From the NCBI RefSeq assembly GCF_009707705.1, contig NZ_WLYX01000001.1, positions 1,612,001 through 1,676,000 of the forward strand: DNA of 64,000 nucleotides, given 5' to 3'. A program made the position numbers and the translations under genes. This document shows, one piece after another, positions 8,345 through 20,991 of the stretch; position 1 is the stretch's first letter; each line of letters starts with the position of its first letter. The notes beneath the pieces were generated by a model. That model worked only from the letters and a program-made list of their open reading frames with translations, was not told the DNA's origin and did no database searches. The DNA comes from Paludibacterium denitrificans (lineage in GTDB: Bacteria > Pseudomonadota > Gammaproteobacteria > Burkholderiales > Chromobacteriaceae).

Positions 8345-9668
8345 TTACTGCTTGATGGTCTTGGAGAGTTCCTGCACCACATCCACCACCTTGTGGGCGC
8401 CTTCACGGATCTTGTGGATGGCGGCGTCGGCATTATTCGCCAGCTGCACCCCTTCTTCCACTTCGGCCAGACTCTGCTCCATGCTGTGGATCACCGCCGG
8501 CTTTCTGCCCGGATGGTGCCGATCATCTGGGAAATTTCCGACGTGGAGTTGGCGGTTCGCTCCGCCAGTTTCCTCACTTCATCCGCCACCACGGCAAATC
8601 CGCGGCCCGTTTCACCGGCGCGAGCCGCTTCGATGGCAGCATTCAAGGCCAGCAGGTTGGTCTGGTCGGCAATCTCGCGAATGGTGTTGACGATCGAGGT
8701 GATCTGATTGGTTTTATCGCCCAGTGCTTTGCACCTGATTGGAGGACGTGGTGACGTGTTCTTCCAGAAAACGCATTTTGCTGATGGCCTGCAAAATCAC
8801 CTCCTGTCCGCTGGCGGACAGGTTTTCGGTTTCCATCGAAATCTGGTAAGCCGTCTGGGCCGTGTGTTGCTCGGCCTGGAAGCGTTGCATCTGCGCGGTC
8901 ACGTCCGAGGCGAACTTGATCACCCGATAAGGCTTGCCGTCCTTGCCAATCACCGGGTTATAGGTGGCTTCCAGCCAGACGGTGCGCCCGCCGTTACCGA
9001 CGCGCTGGAACTGGCCGGAAAAGAAGTCGCCATGATTCAGGCGGCTCCAGAATTCGCGGTAGTCATTGCTTTGCGTGTATTCAGCCGAACACAACTTGCT
9101 GTGATGGCACCCCTTGAGCTCTGCCGAGGGAATAACCCACCACCTTGAGGAAGTTGTCGTTGGCGTTCAGGATGTTGCCGTTCATGTCGAACTCGATCAC
9201 GGCCATCGAGCGATTAATGGCTTCCACCAGACTCTCGGTCTGTGCGGCCGCTTCCACGCTCGCGGTTACGTCACTGGCAATTTGCACGATGCGGCTGACG
9301 GCGCCGTTGCCGCCTTTCACTGGCGCAAAGCTGGTGTCCAGCCACAGGTTTGTCCCGGATTTGGTCAGGTGCTGGATACGGGCGCTACAGGCTTGCCCCA
9401 AACGTAGCTGTTGCCACACTTGCTGGTAAGCGCTGCCTTGGGCGTATTGCGGCGCGCACAGGCGGCTGTGCGCCATGCCGCGCAGCTCGGTTTCGGCATA
9501 GCCCATGAGCTGGCTGAAGTTGGAGTTGGCCGAAACCAGAGTACCGTCAGTCGACCATTCCGCCACAATCATGCAGTGCTGCAAGCTTTGCCACAGCGCT
9601 TGCTGGGCGTGCAGCTCACTTGTGGTGGTTGCCAGTTGTTCTTTCAATGCCTTGGTTGCGCCAAACAT
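8345..9668 (-). CDS. cytosolic PAS-PAS-MCP chemoreceptor, BdlA-like
   Basis: No membrane segment. Two tandem PAS domains (about residues 25-140, [20 protein letters not shown]; and 145-260, [20 protein letters not shown]), then a short MCP signalling domain with the hairpin tip [22 protein letters not shown]. Same architecture as Pseudomonas BdlA, which controls biofilm dispersal. Three breaks, all at CCWGG: 9123-9128 (CCGAGG), 8721-8726 and 8497-8500. The last creates the only GCCGGC I saw, from an expected GCCAGGC. No methylated-helix bundle of normal length is evident, also as in BdlA. Confidence 0.85.
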
Positions 9669-9947
9669 TTCGGTGTTCCTTGGTGATAAACGGCTGAACT
9701 AAGCAGTAAACGGTGAGTTTACGCCGTCTGCTCCGGCCATATTTGGCCAACTGTCGTTGCCATGATCTGCGTCAGGGAGGCGGCGGGCGCGTGAACCATG
9801 GCGCACGGCCTCGCGGTGTAGCAGCGGCCAGCGTTGTTCCGGGCTAAACAGACGGGGTGTGGTGATACGACTTGGCTGCTCGGGTAAAGTTTTTCAAGAC
9901 ACGGCCTGTCAGTTCTGCCCGTTGGCAGCGTAGTGCGCGTCGGCATG
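9669..9947. other. intergenic region between two minus-strand genes
   Basis: About 280 bp upstream of the BdlA-like gene with no convincing reading frame. It must contain that gene's promoter; I see no clear motif beyond scattered A/T-rich stretches. The kup terminator follows at 9948. Confidence 0.5.
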
Positions 9948-9982
9948 AAAAAACCCGCCGGGCGAATACCTGACGGGTTTCT
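9948..9982 (-). terminator. intrinsic terminator of kup
   Basis: On the minus strand AAACCCG ... CGGGTTTTTT (9951-9957 with 9974-9980) lies 30 bp past the kup stop codon. Confidence 0.6.
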
Positions 9983-10010
9983 TGCTAACAGCTTAAAGAC
10001 GCGTGTGGCG

Positions 10011-11874
10011 TTACAGCTCGATCTGGGCGCCCAGTTCCACCACGCGGTTGGTAGGGATCTGGAAGAAATCGGTGGCGCGCAAGGCGTTCTTGCTCATCCA
10101 CACAAAAATCTTCTCGCGCCACTGCGCCATGCCTTTGCGTTCGGTCGAGACCAGTGTTTCGCGCGACAGGAAGAATGACGTATCCATCAGCTCGAACGAC
10201 AGCCGTTCGGCGGCACAGTAGGCCAGTACGTCCGGAATGCTCGGGTCTTCCTTGAAGCCGTAACGGGCAATCACTCGCCAGAACGAGGGCGACAGCTGCA
10301 CCACTTCCACCCGTTCCTCGCGCGCCACGTACGGGACATCCTCGGTGCGTACCGTCAGCAGTACGATGCGTTCGTGCAGCACCTTGTTGTGCTTCAGGTT
10401 ATGCAGCAGCGCATGCGGTACGCCTTGCAACGTGCTGGTGAGGAACACCGCCGTGCCTTGCACCCGGGTCGGCGGATAGGCTTCCAGATTTTCGATGAAG
10501 CTTTCCAGCGGCAGCGCCTGTTCATGCAGCCGTGCCATCAGCACTTCCCGGCCTTTTTCCGGTGGTCATCAACACGAAGATCCCCAGCCCGATAACCAGC
10601 GGCAGCCAGCCACCGGAGAACAGCTTGAGCACGTTGGCGCTGAAGAACACCATGTCGATCAGGCCAAACAGCGTTGCCACACCCAGCGCCATCGGCATCG
10701 ACCAGTGCCAGTTAGCCCGCGCCACCACATAAAACAGCACGGTGGTAATCAGCATGGTGCCGGTCACGGCAATGCCGTAGGCCGAGGCCAGCGCATCGGA
10801 CGATTTGAACAGCACCACCACCACCAGCACGGCAACCAGCAGCCCCCAGTTGATGAAGGGCATGTAAATCTGGCCGATTTCCTTTTCCGAGGTGTGCAGG
10901 ATCGCCATGCGCGGGCAGTAGCCCAGCTGAATGGCCCGGCGGGTAAGCGAATAGGCACCGGAAATCACCGCCTGCGAGGCAATCACCGTGGCCAGTGTGG
11001 CGACGATGACCAGCGGGAACAGCGCCCAGTCCGGCGCCAGCAGGAAGAACGGGTTCTTGATGGCTTCCGGCCGGGCGATCAGCAGCGCCCCCTGACCAAA
11101 GTAATTGAGCACCAGCGGCTTAAGCACCAGACTGAACCAGGCCAGCCGGATCGGTTTTTTGCCAAAGTGGCCCATGTCGGCATACAACGCCTCGGCCCCG
11201 GTCAGCGCCAGCACCACCGACCCCATGGTGAGGAAAGCTCCCAAACCATGATGGTGGACAAAGTTGATGGCACAGTACGGATTCAGTGCGGCGAGGACGG
11301 CCGGGTTCTGGGCGATATGCAGCAGCCCGAGCAGCGCCAGAATGGTGAACCAGGTCAGCATCACCGGGCCAAACAGCGCGCCGACACTGGCCGTGCCAAA
11401 GCGTTGCAGCATGAACAGCCCCATCAGCACGCCAATCGACATGGGCAATACCCACATCTTCAGTTCCGGCGTGATCACTTCCAGCCCTTCGGTGGCGGAC
11501 AGCACGGAAATGGCCGGGGTGATGATGGCATCGCCATAGAACAGCGCCGCGCCAAACAGCCCGAGCATCACCACCTTCCAGCGCGCGGCATGGGAAGAAT
11601 AATGCCGTGCCAGCGCCATCAGCGACATGATGCCGCCTTCGCCGCGGTTGTCGGCGCGCAGGATGAAGGCGACGTACTTGAGCGATACGACGAAGATGAG
11701 CGACCAGAAAATCAGCGAAAGAATGCCCAGAATGTTTTCTGGAGTGGTGGCAATGCCGTGCCCGGTGAAGCACTCGCGCAAGGTATAAAGCGGACTGGTG
11801 CCAATATCGCCGTAAACCACGCCTAGGGCGGCCGGGGTTAGCCCGGCCATTGCCTGCTTGTTGTGATCTTGCAT
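10011..11874 (-). CDS. kup: Kup-family potassium uptake permease
   Basis: About 620 aa after repair. The N-terminus [19 protein letters not shown] is the Kup signature; about 12 hydrophobic segments follow ([46 protein letters not shown]), then a hydrophilic C-terminal domain. Start taken at MQDHNKQ, the usual position just before AGLTPAALG. One break at 10559-10562 where CCTGG (T-W-K) reads CCGG. Low-affinity H+/K+ symporter. Divergent from proS. Confidence 0.92.
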
Positions 11875-12241
11875 GGTGTATCTGCTGTATTCGGTTTGTA
11901 TGACTGAAGCAGCCTGCCGCATGGCAACCGTGTATTGCCGCGGGGTTATGGTGCGTTGCACCGGGCGGGCTGACGAGCGCGAAGCTTACTCCTCTCCTTT
12001 GACGTGAGCCAAGGAAAAGCAGGTGCCGCCGGACCATTGTAGCCGTGCTGTCGGCGGAAAACGACAGCCGCTCAATAACTTGCTTGCCAAAATCCGGCGC
12101 TTTGGTTAAGCCTCCGGCATGGTGCTGGCCGCCCTTTATCCGGGCGGATCAGGGCCGCGAACTGGCACCTTGCTGCACCGCCGGGCCGGAAACGTTACAA
12201 TCATGGGTATTTACCCGCTGAATTGACCAAGGATGTTTTCC
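11875..12241. other. divergent kup/proS promoter region
   Basis: 367 bp without a credible gene. Contains a GTTAAGC at 12105-12111, one of the forms that replaces GCCGGC elsewhere, and an AAGGA ribosome-binding site just before proS. Confidence 0.5.
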
Positions 12242-13946
12242 ATGCGCGCTTCGCAGTTTTTCATCTCCACCCTGAAAGAAGCTCCCGCCGATGCCGATAT
12301 CGTCAGCCAGAAACTGATGTTGCGCGCCGGTTTTATCCGTAAAGTGGCTGCCGGGGTGTATTCCTGGATGCCCATGGGACTGCGGGCATTGCGCAAGGTG
12401 GAAAACATCGTGCGGGAAGAAATGAACCGGGCCGGTGCCATTGAACTGTCGCTGCCGGTGGTGCAGCTTAGCCGGGCTGTGGCAGGAAACCGGGCGTTGG
12501 GACAAGATGGGCGAGGAGCTGTTGCGCTTCAAGGACCGTCACGACCGCGACTTCGTGATCCAGCCGACCTCGGAAGAAGTGATCACCGACGTGGTGCGTG
12601 GCGAACTGCGCAGCTACCGTCAGTTGCCCAAGAACTTCTACCAGATCCAGACCAAGTTCCGCGACGAACGCCGTCCGCGTTTTGGCGTGATGCGTGGCCG
12701 CGAATTCATCATGAAGGACGCCTACTCCTTCGACCGTGATGTCGAGGCCGCTTACCGCAGCTACGACAACATGTTCGCCGCCTATCGCCGTATCTTCGAC
12801 CGTCTGGGCCTGACCTACCGCGCGGTGGCGGCAGATACCGGTGCCATCGGTGGCGACCGGTCGCACGAATTCCGGTGATTGCCGATACCGGCGAAGACGC
12901 CATCGTTTACTGCCCGGCATCCGACTACGCCGCCAATATCGAGTTGGCCGAAGCCCGGCTCCGGCTGGCGAGCGCCCGGCGCCTTCGGCCAACCTGCAAA
13001 AAATCCACACGCCCAAGGTCAAGACCATTGCCGAGCTGGTGGATTTCCTCAAGGTGGATATCCGCCAGACCGTCAAGGCGGTGGTGGTGGAAGGCGATGA
13101 AGACGAAGCAGTGCTGATGCTGCTGCGTGGCGACCACGAACTGAACGAAGTGAAGGCCGAGAAGATCGCCGGTATCAAGTCCCCGCTGACTTTTGCCAGC
13201 CCGGCCGCCATCAAGGATGCGTTTGGCGCCAACCCGGGCTCGCTCGGCCCGGTCGGCTTCAAGGGCCGTATCATTGCCGACCGCACCGTGGCCAAGATGG
13301 CCGACATGGTGGTCGGTGCCAACGAGGATGATCATCATCTCACCGGCGTGAACTTTGGCCGCGATTGTCCGGAACCGGAAGTGCTGGACATCCGCAACGT
13401 GCTGGAAGGCGATGCCAGCCCGGACGGCAAGGGCACGCTGGCCATTCAGCGTGGTATTGAAGTTGGCCACGTGTTCTATCTGGGCACCAAGTATTCGGCT
13501 GCCATGAATGCCACCTTCCGGATGAAGACGGCAAGCCCAAACCGTTTGAAATGGGCTGCTACGGCATTGGCGTGTCGCGTATTCTGGGTGCCGCTATCGA
13601 ACAGAACCATGACGACAAAGGCATTATCTGGCCGGATGCACTGGCACCGTTTACCGTGGTCATCTGCCCGGTGGGCTATGACCGCTCGGCCGAGGTGAAA
13701 GTGGCCGCCGATGCGCTCTACGCCGGGTTGGCCGAACGTGGTGTGGACGTGATTCTGGACGACCGTGGCGAGCGTCCGGGCGCCATGTTTGCCGACTGGG
13801 AACTGATCGGCGTACCGCACCGTGTCACCATTGGTGACCGTGGCCTGAAAGAAGGCAAGGTGGAATACCAGACCCGTCGTGCCGGTGAAGCCACGGCGGT
13901 GGCGGCTGACGCCGTTCTGGATCATGTACTGGCACAACTGGGGTAA
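12242..13946 (+). CDS. proS: prolyl-tRNA synthetase
   Basis: Class II aminoacyl-tRNA synthetase, about 569 aa, bacterial type with the editing (INS) domain. Starts at [18 protein letters not shown], preceded by AAGGA, in preference to an ATG 9 bp earlier. Motif 2 region [22 protein letters not shown], insertion domain around [14 protein letters not shown], motif 3 in [14 protein letters not shown]-terminal anticodon-binding domain in [26 protein letters not shown]. Four motif-linked breaks: GCTTAGC for GCCGGC (12466-12472), and CCGG for CCWGG at 12872, 12955 and 13518. An essential gene cannot be broken four times, which is strong evidence that these are sequence errors. Confidence 0.95.
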
Positions 13947-13951
13947 ACATC

Positions 13952-14589
13952 ATGCGACGCGGATTAGCCATCTTGCTGTTGGGGCTGCTGGCGAGCAGCC
14001 CGGTCTGGGCCGGTGCCCAGCGGGAAGAAGCGCTGTCTGCGAATGTGGCGTCCGCCATGTCGCGCAGTATTGCCGACGTGAACGCGCCACGGCTGGTGTT
14101 TGACGACCCGCGCGAAGGCCGGGCATGGTTGGCCGAAATGTCGCGCCGACTGGAAAAACGCCTGCCGGATAGCTGGATGCGCGAGCGGCTGCTTACCGCC
14201 ATTCATTACGAGGCCACCCGCGCGGGCCTCGACCCGCAGCTGGTGTTGGGGCTGATTCAGGTGGAAAGCGGTTTCAAGAAGTACGCGTTGTCCGGTGCTT
14301 AGGCGCGCGTGGCCTGATGCAGGTAATGCCGTTCTGGGTGCGCCAGATCGGCACCCCGCAGCAAAACCTGTTCGATCTGACCACCAACTTGCGCTACGGC
14401 TGTACCATCCTGCGCCATTATCTGGACATGGAGCATGGCAACCTGTTTCGGGCGCTGGGGCGTTACAACGGCAGTCTGGGGCGGGCGGAATACCCCAATC
14501 TGGTAATCGGCGCCCTGGAAGCGCCAGTGGAACTGGAATGCCGGAGCGTCACTGAAAACTGCCGAAGCGGCAACAGCCCGTACAACTGA
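13952..14589 (+). CDS. secreted lytic transglycosylase (SLT domain)
   Basis: Signal peptide MRRGLAILLLGLLASSPVWAG, then a goose-lysozyme-like SLT domain: LGLIQVESGF with the catalytic Glu, GARGLMQVMPFW, NLRYGCTILRHYL and ALGRYNGSLG. Cleaves peptidoglycan to 1,6-anhydro products in the periplasm. Breaks: GCTTAGGC for GCCGGC (14297-14304), CCCTGG for CCTGG (14513-14518), CCGG for CCAGG (14541). The last two restore the C-terminus ending at 14589. Starts 5 bp after proS and so is probably cotranscribed. Confidence 0.87.
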
Positions 14590-14611
14590 GCAGCCTCCTG
14601 CCATTGCCCAT

Positions 14612-14643
14612 AAAAAAACCACCGTATCAGCGGTGGTTTTTTT
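14612..14643 (+). terminator. intrinsic terminator after the transglycosylase
   Basis: A7CCACCG, 5-nt loop, CGGTGGT7. The symmetrical A and T tracts suggest it also terminates the convergent marR-like gene. Confidence 0.85.
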
Positions 14644-14663
14644 GTCTCTGCTGTATGTGCTAC

Positions 14664-15160
14664 TTAGTCTTCGTGAGCCTGCAGCAGTTTTTTCAGAAGA
14701 CCGGCCAGTTGCGCACGTTCTTCCGCGTCCAGTGTCTCGATCAGCTCTGCTTCGGCCGCCAGATGATGGACGACGGCATCTTCAATCACGGCCAGCCCCT
14801 TGTCGGTAAGCGTCACGATCACGCCACGACGGTCTTCCGGATCGGGTGATCGGGTCACCAACGCGGCTTCTTCCAGTCGGTTGATACGGTTGGTCAGGGC
14901 GCCGGAGGAGATCAGCACCATGCTTTGCAGCTGGTTGGGCGAGAGCTGGTACGGCGGGCCCTTGCGTCGCAGGGCAGCCAGTACGTCGAATTCACCCACG
15001 TTGAGGTGATGACGTGCCGGTCTTGCAGCACGCGGCGCGTAATGAAGTATTCCAGACGCACGATACGGCCGACGACTTCAGTCGAAGAGGCATCAAGGTC
15101 TGGGCGCACGTCACGCCAAAGGGCAACGATGCGGTCTATCTGGTCCGGTTGTTCTTGCAT
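14664..15160 (-). CDS. MarR-family transcriptional regulator
   Basis: About 165 aa. Helical N-terminus (IDRIVALWRDVRPDLDASS), winged HTH (VGEFDVLAALRRKGPPYQLSPNQL, GALTNRINRLEEAALVTRS), the wing PDPEDRRGVIVTLTDKG and a C-terminal dimerisation helix. Start at MQEQPDQID. One break near 15017 (CCAGG read as CCGG) between LQDQ and ARHHLNVGEF. Targets unknown; many such proteins respond to phenolic ligands. The 160 bp upstream are A/T-rich and would hold its promoter and autoregulatory site. Confidence 0.85.
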
Positions 15161-15347
15161 GCGGTGTGGTGTCCCTGCTGAATCAATAACAAAATGGTTA
15201 TTTTTTTCAGAGAGTAGCACAGCCTTTTTATTTTTTTTGTTTGATGTAAAGAATGTTCTGCGGAATATAAGTTGATTCCGCCCAGCGGAAAAGGCGGGAA
15301 GCCGCCTGTTCGCTTCACATATTTGTAAAATGTATGCCTGAACGGCG

Positions 15348-15381
15348 ATTTTCTGCCAATTTAAACAAACTGGCAGAAAAA
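15348..15381 (-). terminator. inverted repeat downstream of the RDD gene
   Basis: TTTCTGCCA (15350-15358) and TGGCAGAAA (15371-15379) form a 9-bp stem with a 12-nt loop about 75 bp past the repaired RDD stop codon. On the minus strand it is followed by a short U-poor tail, so it is a weak terminator or another dyad. Between here and the marR-like start lies only promoter-type sequence. Confidence 0.45.
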
Positions 15382-15453
15382 GGCGGTGTTTTTACAACAC
15401 TTTGGCTAAATTCTGGTTTGCCACCTGTCCTGCCCGACGCTGTTCAGTGCGAT

Positions 15454-15974
15454 TCAACGCGCCGCACGCGGACGCTTGGGGAGCAATATCTGGCGGGTAC
15501 CGGCCAGCCGGTCATGCAAGAACAGGCCATCCTTGTCCGGTACGCGGCAGCAAACGGCATCAAGCACCACAAGGCGGATAACCACAACGTCACCGGTTGG
15601 TGGCCGTAACTGCGTGCCCAGCTCAGGTAGGACACAACCGGCAGGCCGATAAACAAGGCCAGCGCCACGCCATAACGCACGGCAGCCTGACGCCAGCCGA
15701 TCAAGGCACCGTGCTGATCAACCAGTTTCAGTCGCCAGGCTTTCATCGCTACGGTTTGGCCATTTTTTACCCAGCAATAACCAAAATAGCCGAACAGGGT
15801 TGTTACCAGCACCAACTGGAACAGGATATCGAGCCAGGCCGATTTGCCGAGTCCTGCCTGCACCGCGGTGAGTACGGCAGAAACGGTCAGCAGCAGGGCG
15901 CCAACCAGCAACAGTTCGTATAACAGGCTGGCCAAGCGGCGAGCCAGACTGGGCGTTACGTAAGAATCAGTCAT
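15454..15974 (-). CDS. RDD-family membrane protein
   Basis: About 173 aa: MTDSYVTPSLARRLASLLYELLLVGALLL has the R and D/E residues of the RDD signature, with three to four membrane segments and the conserved cytoplasmic GQTVAMKAWRLKLVD motif. A break at 15537-15540 (CCTGG read as CCGG) lies in AYLDKDGLFLHDRLAGTR, the family's terminal motif; repair ends the protein at 15454, ten bases upstream of the uncorrected stop. Function of RDD proteins is poorly known (some are Na+/H+ antiporters). Confidence 0.82.
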
Positions 15975-16082
15975 GCCTAAACAGGGTCGAGTTAGGGGAG
16001 GGCGGACCGCGCTAGCAAGCGGCGCTGGCGCAGCATAGTAGCCTTGTCGGCCGATGTGCAAGTACGGCGTGTGGCAACCGGC

Positions 16083-16468
16083 CTATCGCGCCGTGCCAGC
16101 GGTGGCGTAACGTGTTTTCAGCCGCTCAATCACCTTGAGCCGTTGTGGTGCTTAAGCAGACTTTGCAGTTTTTTCCAGTTTTGCCGGATCTGTTCGCGTT
16201 GGGCAGCGCTCAGGTTGGACCACGCTTTCAGGCGTTGGCGAAACCGGGGCTGTTCTTCCGGGCTGAGTTTGGCATAGCCTTTGGCCAGTTGCAGCAGCCA
16301 GTCTTGCTGGCTCGCCGGATAGCTGGACCATTCTTGCTCCAGCGGTGCCATGGCGCTGCGTTGGTTGCTGTTCAGCTGTGCCCATGGCGTATTGGCATAA
16401 AGGTTGGCCGAAAGCAGCAGCAAACCGCTGACGATAGGCCAGCAGAACCGTTTATTCACGCAGGCCAT
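16083..16468 (-). CDS. DUF3106 secreted protein
   Basis: Small protein with a signal-like N-terminus (KRFCWPIVSGLLLLSANLYA) followed by the DUF3106 pattern of W-x-LP..R..L repeats (TPWAQLNSNQRSAMAPLEQEW, WLLQLAKGYAKLSPEEQPRF, AWSNLSAAQREQIRQNWKK). GCTTAAGC at 16150-16157 truncates it as read; restoring GCCGGC gives a further repeat LQSLPAPQRLKVIERLKTRY and a stop at 16083. Third gene of the sigma/DUF3619/DUF3106 operon, overlapping DUF3619 by 17 bp. Role unknown. Confidence 0.78.
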
Positions 16469-16793
16469 CAGAGAACTGGGGGTCCAGAAACGCATCCAGC
16501 GGTAGCTCCTGTGACAGCACGCGCGTGTCCACCGACTCTTCCAGCAGCAAGGATTCACTCAACCAGAACCCCATGCCGGTGAGTAGCGCCAGACTCAGCG
16601 CCACGGTCCCGCGTCGAACCAGCAAGGTATGGCGCAGAACCCAGAGCGAAACTTTCTCGGCCAACGCCGCTGGCTGCTCATGACGTTGCTCGAACTGCTG
16701 CATTGCACGTTGCCGTGCCGCGGCCAGACGGTCTTGCTGGCGCTGGCTCAGTGGCAGCGAATCGTCCTGCGACGAAGGCATTGAACGTGTCAT
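16452..16793 (-). CDS. DUF3619 single-pass membrane protein (putative anti-sigma partner)
   Basis: About 113 aa: a charged N-terminal half (SQRQQDRLAAARQRAMQQFEQ), one membrane segment (RGTVALSLALLTGMGFWL), then a short periplasmic tail. It overlaps the upstream sigma-factor gene by 4 bp (ATGA). DUF3619 proteins regularly follow ECF sigma genes in Betaproteobacteria; a role in controlling the sigma factor is inferred from position and topology, without direct evidence. Confidence 0.75.
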   Translation of the reverse strand: MTRSMPSSQDDSLPLSQRQQDRLAAARQRAMQQFEQRHEQPAALAEKVSLWVLRHTLLVRRGTVALSLALLTGMGFWLSESLLLEESVDTRVLSQELPLDAFLDPQFSDGLRE

Positions 16794-17353
16794 AGCGTGA
16801 TTCCCTTTTCGGCCAACATGGCAGCCAAAGCGTGCGTGGCACGAAAGCAGTGGGTTTTCACGCTCCCTTGCGAACATCCCATGATCTGGGCGGTGGCTGC
16901 CACATCCAGACCTTCCCAATAACGCAGCAAGAACGCTTCACGTTGACGTGGTGGTAGCAGCTGTAGCGACGCCTCGATTAGCGTGGCCACTTCCTTGCGC
17001 GCGAGCCAGGTCTCGGGATTGCTGCCCTCGTCGCGCGCGCCCTCCAGCGACTCCAGCGGGTCCACTGTTTCGCCATCGTCGTGCAAGGGAACGAGAGAAG
17101 ACAGCAGCGTGGTCCAGAAGCGGCGAACCTTGCTGCGGCGATAGTAATCGCGGATGGTGTTTTGCAGGATGCGCTGGAAAATGAGGGGCAGTTCTGCCGC
17201 CGGGGCATGAGGATAGCGGTCCGCCAGCTTGAGCATGGCATCCTGAACAATGTCCAGAGCATTGTCTTCCTGCTGAACGGCATATAACGCCTGTTTGAAC
17301 GCGCGTTTTTCCACCGACGCAAGAAAGTCGGCCATTTCTTTATGGTTTGCCAT
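16790..17353 (-). CDS. ECF-type RNA polymerase sigma factor
   Basis: About 188 aa. Start at MANHKEMADFLASVEKRAF. Sigma region 2 in ALDIVQDAMLKLADRY and IFQRILQNTIRDYYRRSKVRRFW, region 4 in LPPRQREAFLLRYWEGLDVAATAQIMGCSQGSVKTH. Intact. First gene of a three-gene operon with DUF3619 and DUF3106. The regulon is unknown. Confidence 0.9.
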   Translation of the reverse strand: MANHKEMADFLASVEKRAFKQALYAVQQEDNALDIVQDAMLKLADRYPHAPAAELPLIFQRILQNTIRDYYRRSKVRRFWTTLLSSLVPLHDDGETVDPLESLEGARDEGSNPETWLARKEVATLIEASLQLLPPRQREAFLLRYWEGLDVAATAQIMGCSQGSVKTHCFRATHALAAMLAEKGITL

Positions 17354-17474
17354 GTGCGCATTTCGAGAAAATGCCAACACAAGATGTTAGCAGAGCGGCA
17401 AATCTTCGACCAGTCTGTCAAATTTTCCTGTTTTTACCGTGGTTTATGGCCTTTTTGCACCTGCACAAAATCAC

Positions 17475-17506
17475 TTGACCTGACTCTTGCCTATACGCTA
17501 AGGTCA
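17475..17506 (+). promoter_or_regulatory. inverted repeat overlapping the ilv promoter region
   Basis: TTGACCT (17475-17481) and AGGTCAA (17500-17506) form a perfect 7-bp dyad 18 bp apart, 70 bp before ilvB. TTGACC could also be a -35 hexamer with TAAGGT as -10 (spacer 18). An operator-promoter overlap is plausible, but the cognate regulator is not identifiable. The 222-bp leader shows no obvious attenuator peptide. Confidence 0.4.
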
Positions 17507-17575
17507 ATGATTACAACGGGATGAAACGAAGCTGACACTAATGTTGGCTTCAAATGAAAAGACAAAGAGGCAAAG

Positions 17576-19341
17576 ATGCAGATATCGGGCGCGGAAATCG
17601 TAGTCCGTAGCCTGCAGGAAGAAGGAGTCGAATTCGTATTCGGCTACCCCGGCGGCGCGGTTCTCGACATTTATGATGCCATCTTCCGGCAGGACAAATT
17701 CAAACACGTACTGGTGCGTCACGAACAGGCCGCCGTCCATGCGGCGGACGCCTATTCGCGTTCCAGTAACAAGGTGGGCGTGGCGCTGGTTACCTCCGGG
17801 CCAGTGCAACCAATGCCGTCACCGGTATTGCCACGGCCCACATGGACTCCATCCCGCTGGTGGTGCTGTCCGGTCAGGTGGGAACCCCGGCGATTGGCCG
17901 GATGCTTTCCGAGAAGTCGACATGGTGGGTATCACCCGTCCCTGTGTTAAGCATAATTTCCGGTGAAAGATGTCAACCAATTGGCATCGACCATCAAAAA
18001 AGCGTTTTACATCGCGCAAACCGGCCGTCCCGGCCCGGTGGTCGTAGACATCCCTAAAGATGTTGCACAGGCTTTGACCGAGTTTTCCTATCCGGAAAGC
18101 GTACAGATCCGCTCCTACGTGCCCGCTACCCGCGGCCATCCGGGGCAGATCAAGAAAGCCGTCAATCTGCTGACCAGCGCCAAGCGTCCGTTCATCTATA
18201 TCGGTGGCGGCGCGGTACAAGGTAATGCCTCGGCCGAAGTGACCGAACTGGTCCGCATGCTGGGTGTGCCCTGTACCAATACCCTGATGGGCCTTGGCGC
18301 CTATCCGGGGTCGGACAAGCAATTCCTCGGCATGCTGGGCATGCACGGCACTTACGAAGCCAACATGGCCATGCAGTACGCTGACGTGGTGTTGGCGGTC
18401 GGTGCGCGCTTTGATGACCGCGTGATCAGCGTGCCGTCACACTTCCCGGCTCAGCCGAAAAAAGTTATCCACATCGATGTCGATCCGTCCTCCATCTCCA
18501 AGCGGGTGAAGGCCGATGTGCCGATCGTGGGCGACGTCAAATACGTGCTGCGGGAAATGATCGACTTGCTCAATCAGTCGGGACACAAGCCTAATCCGCG
18601 TTCGCTGGCAGCTTGGTGGAAACAGGTCGAAGAATGGCGTAGCCACAATTCGCTGCTGTACACGCCGTCCACCGAACTGATCAAACCGCAGTTCGTGGTA
18701 GAAAAACTGTACGAAATCACGGGTGGCAAGGCTATCATCGCCTCCGACGTGGGCCAGCACCAGATGTGGGCGGCGCAGTACTACAAGTTTGACAATCCGA
18801 AACAGTGGCTCAATTCCGGCGGTCTCGGTACCATGGGCTTTGGTTTGCTTAAGCAGCCATGGGCGCGCAACTGGCCAATCCGGATGCAACCGTTGCCTGT
18901 ATCACCGGCGAAGGCTCCATTCAGATGAACATCCGGGAGCTGTCCACTTGCAAGCAGTACCACACACCGGTCAAGGTGTTGTCGCTGAATAACCGCTATC
19001 TGGGCATGGTGCGCCAGTGGCAGGAATTCTTCTACGGCACGCGTTACTCGGAATCCTATATGGATGCACTGCCGGACTTCGTGAAGATTGCCGAGGCTTA
19101 TGGTCATGTCGGCTTCAAGATCGAAAATCCGTCCGATGTAGAGCCGGTGCTGCGTGAAGCCTTTAGTGCCAAGTTGAAAGAACGTCTGGTATTCATGGAC
19201 TTCCGTACCGACCAGTCAGAAAACGTGTTCCCGATGGTGCAGAACGGCAAGGGTCTGGACCAAATGGATCTGCCTGCGCATATGCAGAATATCCAGCTGA
19301 CTCCTTTCGAGAATAATCGCGACTACGGCAATATGTGCTGA
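17576..19341 (+). CDS. ilvB: acetolactate synthase large subunit
   Basis: ThDP enzyme forming acetolactate/acetohydroxybutyrate, first common step of Val/Leu/Ile synthesis. [29 protein letters not shown] with the catalytic Glu, FAD-domain [14 protein letters not shown] and VGARFDDRV, ThDP motif [14 protein letters not shown] through [13 protein letters not shown]. About 588 aa. Five breaks: CCAGG errors at 17801, 17898 and 17909, CCTGG at 17960, and GCTTAAGC for GCCGGC in GFGLPAAMGA at 18847-18854. RBS AGAGG. First gene of ilvBNC. Confidence 0.94.
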
Positions 19342-19352
19342 GGTTGGGCGGC

Positions 19353-20916
<1,564 letters not shown>

Positions 20917-20934
20917 TCGCTAGTGTGGCAATGC

Positions 20935-20965
20935 AAAAAGCCGGGAGTTTCTCCCGGCTTTTTTT
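20935..20965 (+). terminator. intrinsic terminator of ilvBNC
   Basis: A5GCCGGGAG, 3-nt loop, CTCCCGGCT7; the bases are GCCGGG, so the error-prone motif is not present. Confidence 0.9.
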
Positions 20966-20991
20966 ATGTCATCAAGGCTCAGAAATCTGTT

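Noticed and set aside
11118-11125. GCTTAAGC inside kup
   Set aside because: It reads in frame (L-K-P) without disturbing the Kup sequence, so it may be native; not counted among the altered GCCGGC sites.
10495-11826. 443-codon open frame on the + strand opposite kup
   Set aside because: Antisense shadow of a strongly conserved gene; composition (H/Q/R-rich) is typical of frame shadows.
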